Part shown: positions 22,960 to 33,759 of the stretch, piece after piece
Position numbering within the stretch: position 1 is the stretch's first letter
Layout of the letters: every line of letters starts with the position of its first letter
Origin: Meghimatium bilineatum
Lineage: Eukaryota > Mollusca > Gastropoda > Stylommatophora > Philomycidae
Direction of reading: 5' to 3'
DNA: 64,000 bases
Assembly (NCBI GenBank): GCA_034231615.1
Contig: CM067298.1
Coordinates: 55,456,883-55,520,882 of the forward strand
Program-made: the position numbers and the translations under genes
Notes under the pieces: generated by a model
The model's input: only the letters and a program-made list of their open reading frames with translations
Databases searched by the model: none
What the model was told of the DNA's origin: nothing

Positions 22960-23330
22960 AAATAGTGACAACAGAAATGACGTGTCTACGAAGAATCCTC
23001 TGAGTGTTATTAAGAGATAGAAATAGAAACGATAACATTAGACAAATAACCAAAACAATACGAGTGTTGGAACACATCAAGATACATCAGATCAAGTGGT
23101 TTTCACACACTTCCAGATTACCAAAAGATAGCATGTCGCAGATGACCATTAGCACAGATACCACGGCTATAAAGCCAGAGACAGACCATGTAAAAGATGG
23201 ATCACATAAATTAAAGATGCTAAGGGAAGAAGCTTACACACAGCACAGAAGAGGGCAATCTCCAGAGAACTCTTCTACCCTGACCCTGCAAGGCAAAAAA
23301 GGGCCACAGCGTGTACATTTAGCTAGATAG
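22960..23330 (+). mobile_element. LINE C-terminal relic, third adjacent family
   Basis: Plus strand: 'MTCLRRIL', 'NDNIRQITKTIRVLEHIKIHQIKWFSH' and 'SRLPKDSM', then 'RGQSPENSSTLTLQGKKGPQR', the LINE end. Its last segment (cagagaactcttctaccc) is shared with 58325-58440. Confidence 0.7.
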
Positions 23331-23409
23331 ATGATATGATACAATCTGATGCTTTAATTAGAAAATTATTAACATTTTCAGTGATGTAATAAGGGATTCG
23401 TTGAATTGA

Positions 23410-23612
23410 TCTTCACAAAATTCAAATTGCCGTCAATGTCTGTGGATCGTATTGCCACATAAAAAATCTTCAAATTGCCGTCAATGTCTGTGGATCGTAT
23501 TGCCACATAAAAAATCTTCAAATTGCCGTCAATGTCTGTGGATAGTATTGCCACATAAAAAATCTTCAAATTACCGTCAATGTCTGTGGGTCGTATTGCC
23601 ACATAAAAAAGC
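23410..23612. repeat. 48-bp minisatellite, about 4 units
   Basis: The unit contains tcttcaaattgccgtcaatg, tctgtggatcgtattgccac and ataaaaaa. Because 48 is a multiple of three, the minus strand stays open as a 16-residue repeat (IDGNLKIFYVAIRSTD). There are few differences between units, so it is young. No gene is implied. Confidence 0.95.
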
Positions 23613-23639
23613 CTCGATCTAGAGTTTGCTTTATAATTT

Positions 23640-24410
23640 GCTGTGGGAGTTTAGGAAATTCTAGAATTGTGAATAAAGGAAGTTATCACAGAGATAAGGA
23701 GTAGGTTAATAGAGTAAAACATATAGCAGCCAACAGTTGGACTGACTTGATCACAATATGAAAGAAAAATTTACTGCTTGGCCTACAACAAATGACAAAC
23801 ATCCAGGATAAAATAAACATATATTACATACATATCTGAAATGTGAACGTGAAGGACTCACGCATGCAGTCAAATCGCACTACAACACCTTGTTGCGAAC
23901 CAACGAAATATGTATGTAATAACAGACTTCGCGTGTACAGTACAAACAATACAGAGTTAATATCATCAGAGATTGTGAAATGTGTTATTAAAATGGAAAA
24001 CATGCTATAAAACGATGCATTAAAAAGAGATTCCACCGTATTTATATAAAGAGATCTAGTGCGGAACTGGGAACATTGCTGTTGCACACACTTCCAGTTT
24101 GATGATAAATAATGCACGCACTTAATCCCACTGTTGAAACAATTCTTAAGACTCTTTCGTTGTATCACACATATGTTTATCCATGCCAGCTGACATGTTG
24201 AACTGTGCAGCTGACCATGGTCAATTATTTTCGATACCATCATGCTCTCATACGCTGTTTATTACCATTCTAAGACATATACCAAGTGGACAATGACACC
24301 AAGAAAAACATAACTTAGAATAACGCAGTACATACAATTTAAATCTTTCAAGAAATAATAACAAACACGTGAAGAGGATTTGAAACATGAATTCTTCTCA
24401 GCTTCCACTA
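23640..24410. other. No recognisable gene
   Basis: AT-rich sequence without conserved motifs. The 139-residue open stretch on the minus strand here has no recognisable composition or motif. Confidence 0.4.
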
Positions 24411-24419
24411 ACTAATAAA

Positions 24420-24800
24420 TGTGACCATCTAATTAACTCACACCTTAAATAACAATTGACTAATTATGTGGTCATCCAATTAAAACAAAATTTAAATCGT
24501 ATTTACTAATTATCCGACCGTCTAATTAACTGAAACTGTAAATCACATTTAATAATGTACTACTATCTAATTAGATCTAACATCAAATCACAATTACCAA
24601 TTATTAATTATATGATCATCTAAGTAGATCAAACCTCAAATCACATGTATTATAAATATTAACTGGTCATTTAATTAACTGAAACCTCAAATCACATGTA
24701 TTATAAATATTAACTGGTCATTTCATTAACTGAAACCTCAAATCACATTAATTATCTTACCATCTAAATAAGTGAATTGTGCGAAATAAGTGAAATAATA
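24420..24800. repeat. Diverged AT-rich tandem repeat, about 50-bp unit
   Basis: Recurring 'cctcaaatcacat...taatt' units. The two near 24631-24740 are almost identical (aaatcacatgtattataaat, atattaactggtcattt), the outer ones decayed. Confidence 0.75.
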
Positions 24801-24868
24801 TCACATTTATTAATGTCTGGTCTTATCAATGCGTATTGCTAGGCGTCATGGGGGGGGGGGGATTATTA

Positions 24869-25712
24869 TTTCTTTAGCTAACTGTGATGCCGCTGCCAAA
24901 GTGCAGCCTTGGTGCTCTAGTATTTGTCTGATATCATATATCCATCATCTTCGTCTGGGGGTTTTCCCATGCTTTTTTTTTTACATGCTCTTTTATTGAA
25001 GGCTATCGATGGAATGCGATCTGGTTCCACTCTGATTATGTGACCGAACCATTTGATCTTTAGTGTGTCTATGTATTCTTTGCACGATATTGTTTTAAAC
25101 AGATTCGTATAGTGTTATTATTTATTCTCTTTTTGGTACCCACAGTTCTGTTCTCAGACACTTCATTTCGCATTCGACGAGTTTTTGTTCTAGTTTCTCT
25201 GTCAGGGTTCAGGTCGAATTGGTATCACAGTGTCGGCATGAACACTAAGTTTATTAACGTTCCTTTGGAGATCATGTCGATGTTCTGGTGTTCCAGCAGT
25301 GGTGCTAATTGATATAAAACTGCGCTTGCTTTCTGACATATTGTCTCTATCTAGTCTCCCGTCTTCTGAGAACACGCTGCCGAGACACATACATTCATTT
25401 ACTTGGTTGAGTTTTGTGCCGCCTATGTACATTTCTAGTGAATATTGATTTCTGCGTGTCTTGAATGTTTCTGATTTTGGTTTCGCAATAGGTATTTAGC
25501 ACGTTTAGGTGTTTTTGCAGCTCATATATATCGTCGTATATCAACTACGAATAGTAATTTGTTAATGATGTTCCTGTCCTCTTTTTCTCCACTCTCATGT
25601 TCAGGTTGGTTTGTCTTGATCTATTGCTTTAAGGTTTCCTTGGTTATTTTGTCTATATAGATGTTGAATAGGAGCGGGCATAATACACATCCCTGTCTGA
25701 CTGCAGATGTTA
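24869..25712 (-). mobile_element. RTE-like LINE relic from the RT palm to the C-terminus
   Basis: The minus strand begins with the RT motif 'VRQGCVLCPLLFNIYIDKITKET' split over 25710-25640. It continues with 'GGTKLNQVNECMCLGSVFSEDGRLDRD' (about 25432-25350, the 'YLGS.ITEDGR' block) and ends 'PRRRWIYDIRQILEHQGCTLAAASQLAKEI' (about 24985-24880). The FADD box is not visible. It has deletions and frame breaks, but the block order is right. Confidence 0.8.
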
Positions 25713-26221
25713 TATTTATGTATTTATTAATATGCAACTATATAATTGCATCTAACCTTAAAATAACATTAAATAAAACATCCATCTACTGAAGAGTTGT
25801 AGATACATCTTCGTCGGAGGATTCGAACACAAAATAGGACATTTCCTAGTTTTTGTGAACAATTCCTTCGTTGTCATGAAATCTTTGGTGACCTTTATTG
25901 GGGAAAAAACAACATTAAGATGTTTCCCTGCTTTTCGAAGTTCTTTCAGTACTAAATGTCATGTTCTGAATTCTAAAGAGGGCAGAATGTCTATTAAACA
26001 CCTCCACAACTAATCTACAGGGCATATATTTGTTTACCTGTCCAGTTTTGTGACTGAGGTTAATGACTGAACATTAAAAAGTTTACCTATCTTGTTCTAG
26101 TTCATCTGCAGGCAGTTGAGTATCTGGGCTATTACGAAAGAAAAAGCAAACTAATGAATTGAAATACATACTTCCTATATTAATTTTTGTCACAAGAAAA
26201 ACGACTCAAATAAGATTACCA

Positions 26222-26385
26222 TATCCCGCCGAAGACGGATGTGTCGGTCATTTGCGCATATAAACCGGCGACACAACTCATTTCCATTCTCTGGGCTACA
26301 TCCTGCTGGAAATCTAATAGGATCATGGTCCTGCTACAAGGGAGATCCAGCGGGAGTTTGAGAATGAATGATGAAGAAGAAGATT
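26222..26385 (+). repeat. Dispersed short repeat (SINE-like 3' part)
   Basis: The segment 'gggctacatcctgctggaa ... agtttgagaatgaatgatga' ends in a GAA/GATGA-type tail. Related pieces occur at 45755-45895 (ctggactgcatcctgctaat) and 34995-35045 (gggaatttgagaatgaatgc). No Pol III boxes are evident in the copies here. Confidence 0.5.
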
Positions 26386-26399
26386 ACCACATGTGGGTG

Positions 26400-26765
26400 G
26401 TAAAATAAATAAGTAATCAAATGCTTAGTTAGTTCCTTTTCGGCCATATTGGCAAATACGACAGTAGGCATTTCTTTCCATGTTGAGCGCCTCTTTGTTA
26501 TAGTTATTATGTATTGGTTATGACTAATATTGCACTTCCCCTGTTAATTGTTCTGGTAATGTCTTTTGAGCGGCATACTTTACCCTTTGCCTTCCACATG
26601 ACATGATGTTATGTTTAGGAAGTTTGTTCTAAGTACATGGTTGATGTAATTCCAACATCTACTACTTATACAATTTAACACAAATTCTTGGTCTATTTCT
26701 TCCCTCATTGAATTGCTTGTTTTAAAATATGCCCATATTATGTTCAACTGTGTTCATTAAATAAT
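26400..26765 (-). mobile_element. Decayed LINE C-terminal relic
   Basis: The minus strand reads 'SMREEIDQEFVLNCISSRCWNYINHVLRTNFLNI' and 'HVEGKG', which fits 'RxWxYIGHVLRM ... EGKRxRGRP'. Beyond that it is shifted and weak. Confidence 0.5.
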
Positions 26766-26799
26766 ATCTGTAAATTTTCTGGCCAATTTACAAAATAGA

Positions 26800-28515
26800 T
26801 ACACAAAATCAGATTAACTCAATACCGTGAACTTACAAATGATGAATACATCAAAGTAGATTAAAAACTGTTATGATAATCTAAAATATGAAGTGAGATT
26901 TCATTAACTTAATCACATAATTTTAATTTGACCAAAACTTCAAATCTCATGTATACATTTATTTCATAATCTAAATAACTACATATTCAAATTATATATT
27001 TACTGATTTATCTATTTGTTTAATTTACTGAATTATATGTATTAACATTGAGTTCAGCAATCTATCTGTTCCAGTACATCAGTTTATCACCAGTATTTTT
27101 TAAATACTGTGTCCCTATAGAATTAGACCTACATTTCCTAGATGATGTATATATGCGTTATAAAAATCTCAAATTCATGTAGATTTATTTTGTGAAAAAA
27201 GGAGAAAATAAATGTTAATGTAATGTGAGAATAATAATGAAATACAAGTTACACACACAGCTGTAATAACAGTGCATTAATTTACATACATAATAATTAT
27301 AGAAAATCAATTTGAAATGTTCATAATAATAACACTCAATTTACAAACAGCATGGTTTTAACGTGAAACTGAATTTACATACCATATGATAAAAATTATT
27401 TAACAGATTGAATTTACATATCTTATATGGAAAAATTATGCAACTCAAAGTACATACATTATTAAATATTTATAGAACAACAATGGGCACACCCACATAA
27501 TGTTGTTAGTAAATGTTTAACGTGGCATACATATGCAAATCAAATAGCAGCAATGTACTTAAATGACATGTCAACAATATGTTTTACAATATATGTATGT
27601 GAATGCTACACAATATGCACGCAATATATGCTAATTCATACTACAACTTTAACTAATGTCATCACAGTGAGATCATAAATACACCAACAGATCATGTTGG
27701 TAACAGTTCAACCTAGTTGCGAATTCATAAACAGACTATGTTGGCAACGGTGTAACCTATTTGTGTATATTTTATATATAAAATGTGATTTTTGTGAGAA
27801 TAATTCGACGATTCCCTTATTACATCACTAGAAATGTTGGTACTTTTGCAATTAAAGTATCAAATTGTATCATTCCTCTTCATCAACAGACCATGCTGAT
27901 CAAATGTTTGGCATATTATAAAACATCGATGTTTCATGTCTTCTAAACCAATATGTTCAAGTCTTATAAAACAATTTTTTTTCAAGAATTCTAAAACCAC
28001 AATCTGATGAAAACATACAGGAACAATTCGAGAGGAAATTATATCCTTTATGAATCAGACTCATCACTAATGACCCTTCCCATTTCTTCTTTCTTTGTAC
28101 ACATAGTACATATAATAAATATGTAAAATAAGTGTTATAAAAAAACATACCACTCACTATGAATAAAAAAACAATATATTCAATTATAATAGAAAGAGTA
28201 CGGGCGAAAAAGATTGACATGTCGATATAAGATCTTTATTGGAACAAACATTACTCGTAATAGTAAGAACCCACATACTAATATGTTGTTTTATCATTTA
28301 TCCGCACATCTTTGTATCTTTATCATCTCAAGCATCGCAGTCTTAATTCTGTAGCAAATCTACAACTGATGATCATGATCCTGGTCATGTCAGCAATATC
28401 TCATTCTTGTCATACACCTCACTATTTCCGACCAATGCGTTTGGTCTTTCGGTGTTGTTTTTTTTAACCATATTATGACCAGGGCAGTATATCCATGTAC
28501 TACTATGGACATTAA
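26800..28515. other. AT-rich intergenic sequence without a gene
   Basis: Low-complexity DNA with degenerate 'tttacatacat'-type repetition at 27230-27600. There is a diverged two-copy 43-bp repeat at 27683-27772 (containing 'atgttggtaacagttcaacc' and 'atgttggcaacggtgtaacc'). No coding signal was found. Confidence 0.5.
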
Positions 28516-28519
28516 AGTA

Positions 28520-29165
28520 GTTCAGAAGTATTTCACATTTCTCTCTTATCAAGTATCTTAGCTCTACTCAGAAGTATTTCACATTTCTCTCTTATCAAGT
28601 ATCTTAGCTCTACTCAGAAGTATTTCACATTACTCTCTTATCAAGTATCTTAGCTCTACTCAGAAGTATTTCACATTTCTCTCTTATCAAGTATCTTACC
28701 TCTACTCAGAAGTATTTCACATTTCTCTCTTATCAAGTATCTTAGCTCTACTCAGAAGTAATTCACATTTCTCTCTTATCAAGTATCTTAGATCTACTCA
28801 GAAGTATTTCACATGTCTATCTTATCATGTGCCTTACCTCTACTCAGAAGTATTTCACATTTCTCTCTTATCAAGTATCTTAGCTCTACTCAGAAGTATT
28901 TCACATTTCTCTCTTATCAAGTATCTTAGCTATACTCAGAAGTATTTCACATTTCTCTCTTATCAAGTATCTTAGCTCTACTCAGAAGTATTTCACATTT
29001 CTCTCTTATCAAGTATCTTAGCTCTACTCAGAAGTATTTCACATTTCTCTCTTATCAAGTATCTTAGCTCTACTCAGAAGTATTTCACATTTCTCTCTTA
29101 TCAAGTATCTTAGCTCTACTCAGAAGTATTTCCAATTTCTATCTTATCATGTGCCTTAGCTCTAC
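28520..29165. repeat. 46-bp minisatellite, about 14 units
   Basis: The unit is 'cagaagtatttcacatttct' + 'ctcttatcaagtatcttagc' + 'tctact', head to tail without spacers. Most units are identical. Two variant units (near 28800-28845 and 29120-29165) share 'tatcttatcatgtgcctta', so variants have been copied within the array. Confidence 0.97.
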
Positions 29166-29514
29166 TCTTAAGTACACGGCTGCCTAGATAATAGTTAAGC
29201 AAAAAGCTCTTGGTTAACCTTACCTTCAGCAAATACTTTATATAGATAGTGTAATACTCCCATACCATCACATCATGAGTCCCGACACACATTTCATGAT
29301 GGCTGAATTGACGATTAGAGTACTTGCATGTATGTCTGTTGTTATTTGAGGACCCCAGGAATTTCGACCGATGTGCAGTTGAGTGGTTTTTCTGAGTTTT
29401 TTTCATACAAAGAGGATTTTTAGCTGTCAGCTTAGTGCAATACCTATTGAAGGAGTCTTCTAGTTAGAGGGGGTCTATAATTGTGTAGATGGCATGCTAC
29501 AAAACTTCCATATG

Positions 29515-29960
29515 ATGGTCTTAATATAACGGCATCTCATCTACTAAGGTTTTCTGTTGATGGGTGTGTCTAGTGATGAGACCTACAGACGCAACTACAT
29601 CCGTGGTAGTATATATATATATATACTTCTTTCGTTCGATTTGAATGTTCTTAAAGCTCAAGTTGTGTTTCTTATATAAACGTGAATGTGTTTTGTTCCT
29701 CCTACAGAGGTTCGTAGAGTTTTTTTTCTCCGTTTTTTCTCTAGGCCAACGTATGTGCATTTCATATTCCGGTCATTCCTGAAGAATATGCTCTGCTGTC
29801 TGAGGTGCCTGTTCACAATGATGTGTTGTTAATCTTGAGCATGGTGTATATGTGACTGCAGAGTTGGTTGTGTCCTGTTCTAAGGCATATAATAGGAACT
29901 TATTATAGTATGTTTATATTTTGATAGTCATCTTGTGTTTGCTTTCTAATTGCTTTAACC
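29515..29960 (-). mobile_element. Tail of an RNase H-bearing LINE (downstream part, split by a SINE)
   Basis: The minus strand reads 'HHCEQAPQTAEHILQE' followed by 'PEYEMHIRWPREKTE' (about 29825-29730), the 'C..C...QTAEHIL..C..Y...R...WP' domain after RNase H. Its upstream RNase H is at 30258-30545 on the same strand, with the SINE 30003-30255 between. The last 100 bases (29515-29620) recur at 56625-56725, so they are probably the 3' end of this family. Confidence 0.72.
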
Positions 29961-30002
29961 ATCTGTTTCTTTTTGATAGCACATTATTAACGCATCTGTT
30001 TG

Positions 30003-30255
30003 CTCATCGCGGTAGACGAGCGCAGTAGCCTAGTTGATAGTGAGCTTGCTTGCTATCACCGAGTTACAGTATGCCGGCTTCAAAATCACGCCCGGACCCA
30101 AAAAATATCGGGCTGTGATTTCCCACTTGACATGATCACTCTTCCAGTCGATTCAGCAGTAAATGAGTACCTGACTCATGGGTTACGAGAGGTAAAGACA
30201 GTAAGGAATCGAACGGCAACCCCACCTAATAGTTACTGCGGCTTAGTACATAAAG
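30003..30255 (+). mobile_element. tRNA-derived SINE inserted in a LINE
   Basis: A box TAGCCTAGTTGA (30026-30037) and B box GGCTTCAAAATC (30076-30087) at tRNA-like spacing, then a body of about 165 bases unlike the SINE at 7686. It separates a LINE RNase H (30258-30545) from its own tail (29515-29960). Exact ends and target duplication were not resolved. Confidence 0.7.
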
Positions 30256-30257
30256 AG

Positions 30258-30545
30258 TTATCTTCCTTCCGGACGGCAGATTGCTGTGATGTGACATTCC
30301 TTCAGTTTACTTTGCTCATCATTAGCACACAAACTATCTACTTTCTCGGTTTCACTTATTCTATAATGCGATGGTATCCACTGCATAGCTACGTTACAAT
30401 GATTGCTTAGAGTGCAGTCAGTTGTATTTGCAAGTCTGGGAGTTTTTGGATTGGAATTGGAGTACTGATCTTGCATCTGCCAGGAATACTACAGGCTATA
30501 TACATGATTGATGCTTTGCTTGTTTTCGGTTACCACCTTCAATGC
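30258..30545 (-). mobile_element. LINE RNase H domain fragment
   Basis: The minus strand reads 'VVFLADARSVLQ' (Asp block) and, in the main frame, 'LSNHCNVAMQWIPSHYRISETEKVDSLC', matching 'WIPSHxGIxGNExADxLA'. The Gly-Asn of the last block is replaced and the frame is broken, so it is inactive. Confidence 0.75.
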
Positions 30546-30593
30546 CCGGATGTTTGTGTAGTAATTATGAAATACTTTCCCCTTTGTATTTTT

Positions 30594-30614
30594 ATATATA
30601 TATATATATATATG
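30594..30614. repeat. (TA)n microsatellite
   Basis: A short TA run directly abutting the fold-back sequence at 30612. Confidence 0.85.
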
Positions 30615-30765
30615 AGATATTGTAAAATAACAAAAATATAGTTAAACTTCAGTATTACAAATAGGGCAAATACATAGGTCCAACATTGAATCTATGTATT
30701 CATCATATCTGTAAATATAAAATTTAACAATTTATTTTGTTATTTTACAATTTCTCATAAACAAC
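30612..30765. repeat. Fold-back sequence (possible short MITE)
   Basis: The left arm starts tatgagatattgtaaaataa and the right arm is its near complement ending ttattttacaatttctcata. The arms are about 45 bases with a few mismatches and there is about 60 bases between them. It adjoins a TA microsatellite, as does the MITE at 53986. Clear target duplication not seen. Confidence 0.55.
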
Positions 30766-31059
30766 GAGGTAAACAGTTTTACTGCAGTTTTCTTTCATTT
30801 TTACTAATTTGAATGAGGAGAAAAGCACAGCTATATACAGGGATGCCTGCTGGTGAAGTGCCTTGTCCTAGTGGAGACATAATAAATTGGGAGGTCCAGT
30901 GTGCAAGGAGTACAAATCTATTCGCAGTTCAGAATTGAATTAGATGTCACATGAACCACTGTTGTGGCAAGAATAATTAATAGACAATTTAAAAATTCTA
31001 CAAAATAAAAATACACCAGAGTAACTCATATCAGTCAACCTGTAAGATGTTCCCTTATA

Positions 31060-31285
31060 ATGTGACATTTTCAGCAATATTTAACAATGTACTTTTATTC
31101 AGCCATATTGACAATGCAACCTTTCCAGAAATATTTAACAATGTGACATTTTCAGCCATATATAATAATGTGACATTTTTCAGCCATATTTAATAATGTA
31201 ACATTCAGCCATATTTAGCAATGTAATCTTTTCAGCAATATTAATAGTGTAACCCGTTCAGTCATATTTGATAATGTAACCCTTA
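31060..31285. repeat. Degenerate tandem repeat, about 27-bp unit
   Basis: Repeats of 'ttcagccatatttaataatg' + 'taacatt', about 8 units with variable length. No coding signal. Confidence 0.8.
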
Positions 31286-31964
31286 GACTACTGATGTGAA
31301 ATAAAAATGTCTTCATAATTTTCAGATTAAAGCCTTTCCTGGCACTATAAATGTATTTTATGACATGATCTAAGTAAATTTTCTTTTCTCAAATTTGAAA
31401 GAAGGATATATCAAAGAATCAGCTTTAATATGGTTATTGCATAATTCAAGAATATCTAATTTAACGTACATTTTCAATCATCGGCTTGTGATTCCCATAG
31501 CAAATGATAATAATTGATAAACACATTTCTCCAACAATGTAGAGTTGTTTTCTTTTCAGATTGTGTAACAGTGCTTTATGAGTTTGTGGGTCATTTACAC
31601 AGATATGGTAAATACTTCAGTAATTACACTTTACAAGCTACATCTTAATACATATGATTCAAGATTATGACATACTATACTAAGTAATAATGTTACTGTA
31701 ATCTACACTCACTATAAAAAAAAATTTAAATAATGTGAAAAAAAAATAACAATAAGCACAATAAAGAAAGTAAATACAATACTTCCTTTCCATGTACTTC
31801 ATCTATCATGTCTTTGTAAAAACATCTCAGTGTATACACACAAATTTAACAAGTTTCTCTTTTTTCCGTTTGAAATGCTTTCTTAAAAAAGGTCCCATTT
31901 GGACCGCAACATGGAAAAAGTCCTTGTCATTGTGTTTATTGGTATTTATTTATCCGGTTTAAAA

Positions 31965-32490
31965 AAAATTATATTAGTATACAATCTTCCTCTTCTTCTT
32001 TCCTTCCTCTTTTATCCTTTTTCGGGTGTCGAGAGACATGCAGTGTTCTTGTTCTTGCTTTTTTGGCAGCTTCAGATAATGTTATTGGGTGTTCGTGTAA
32101 CGCCTCTTTGATTTTGTCGATCCAGCGTACTCTAGGTCTACCCATGACTCTTCTTTCTGATTCTCTTCTCGTCATATATATGATTTATAAACTAATCAAT
32201 CACACAGCATTCTTTCTAGATGACCGAACTATTGTATCTATTGGTTTTGTATGTGTTCTAGAATTGATATGACACCCGCTCTTTCTCTTATGACCTTATT
32301 TCTAATTCTGTGTCTTCTAGTCACTCCTGTGGCTTTTCTCAGACATCTCATCTCTATTGTAACCAGTTGTCTCTTATGCTTTGTTCTTAAGGACCATGTT
32401 TGACATTGGTAGCACAGGGTTGGAATGAAGATACTTTGGATAAGATGTTTTTTTGTTGTCATTGGTAGCATTTTGTGTTGCAATAAATGG
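31965..32490 (-). mobile_element. LINE C-terminal relic
   Basis: Minus strand: 'MLPMTTKKHLIQSIFIPTLCYQCQTWSLRTKHKRQ' and 'EMRCLRKATGVTRRHRIRN' (32483-32240), then after a frame break 'ESERRVMGRPRVRWIDKIKEALHEH', 'LSEAAKKARTRTL' (32175-31990). Both are standard post-RT LINE blocks in the right order, with about 60 bases of shifted sequence between. 5'-truncated. Confidence 0.82.
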
Positions 32491-32499
32491 GATAATTGA

Positions 32500-33405
32500 C
32501 CCTGTTATCAACATTATTACTTAATATAGTATTAATCACATATTTTTCTATTTTTTTTTACTGCTTCACTACCCACTTGTTCGAACATCCTCCAACATTT
32601 TGGTAATTTATAGTAGTGACTTGTTTTCTTCTTAAATCACAATTAATATTATTTCATTACCGATATCAAACAACAAAAATCAACAACATAAGTATACATC
32701 AATAAATTGAAATATTACAACAGAAAAATTAAATTATTTTGTAAAATCACAATTTCACCACATTTTCGTTATATATCTTAGAATACAAGTTACTCTAGGA
32801 CATATGTGTGAACACACTATTGATGAAATAATTAATGGAATTACACAACAAGCATTGAGTGAGTAGATAAACAATACAGTGGGTATGAGAAGTATAAATA
32901 ACAATCACAAAACATATGCAGAAAATATACACGAAAAATTGTTTGAAGAACTACTGTAACAACTATACAGAATGTACTGTTTTTGTCTGACATCTTGAAA
33001 TATACAAACTAGAAAAATAAAACTGATGTGCAAAATGGATGTGGGTATTTCTTGGGATACTCTCATAAACAGTAGCATTTCAGAGTAAATATAAAGACAT
33101 AGGCTAATAGCCAGAATAATAATAATATGCTCTAGTTTGCAAGTCTGGTTCTAACTTACCTGGACATGTTGGTGTATCATGAAAAGCTAGATTCTTGTTG
33201 ATGGGCCATACATATTCCAGAAGTGAATCTTAGTAACTTCAGTTGTTGTAATATTTCTGCAGTCTTATCTATTTTGTGTCAAGGCCAATTTTTGGTTATG
33301 TAATGATAAATATAACATGTTATATTCTCCTGATGTTCTATTCTCAGTGAAGGAAGATGTTGAAATTTGTAAAAAAACAAACTGTCTCATATACATGCTT
33401 ACTAG
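32500..33405. other. No recognisable gene
   Basis: AT-rich sequence without motifs, ORFs of interest, or clear repeats. Confidence 0.4.
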
Positions 33406-33409
33406 TTAC

Positions 33410-33529
33410 CCATGAGGCAACTTGAACCTGAACTTCTATCTCTGCGTAAAAAATAGGGCCACTGCCTTCTTTCAAGACATGTCGTCGAAGAAGACCAAAG
33501 AAAGGAGGAATAGGCTGACGCCTTGTCAC
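33410..33529 (-). CDS. Possible internal exon of an unidentified gene
   Basis: On the minus strand an acceptor-like cattgccttattattatcat-cag precedes 120 bases (40 codons, phase 0) that end in TGG followed by gtaact, a fair donor. The translation runs VTRRQPIPPFFGLLRR ... EGSGPIFYAEIEVQVQVASW. It is less AT-biased than its surroundings and free of low complexity. I do not recognise the family, and no neighbouring exon is evident within a few kilobases. The frame also stays open for 129 codons overall, so this could equally be a chance stretch or an old repeat. Confidence 0.3.
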
Positions 33530-33759
33530 CTGATGATAATAATAAGGCAATGCATGTCTTGTTGCAATATTCTTACTTTTTGTCTGCTGTGAAATTGTCC
33601 CCATGGATGACGACAAGATGCAGGACAGCAGACATTGCACCTGTACTTTTGTAACAGGCTTCCATGTGGTAGGGAATACTAAGATTGTCATTAAATCAGA
33701 TAGGTCAATGGATATGATAAACTGGTTAGACAAGAGATATATGGTATATTATATCAGGA

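Noticed and set aside
23824..24243. 139-codon minus-strand frame
   Set aside because: No motif or repeat relation, and no splice or promoter context; the composition does not suggest coding.
27957..28220. Hydrophobic 87-codon minus-strand frame
   Set aside because: Composition is what AT-rich DNA gives (Phe, Ile, Leu, Ser, Tyr); no conserved motif.
28520..29165. Regular direct repeats resembling a CRISPR array (also 52090-52700)
   Set aside because: Units follow one another without unique spacers, and the setting is a eukaryotic genome; these are minisatellites.
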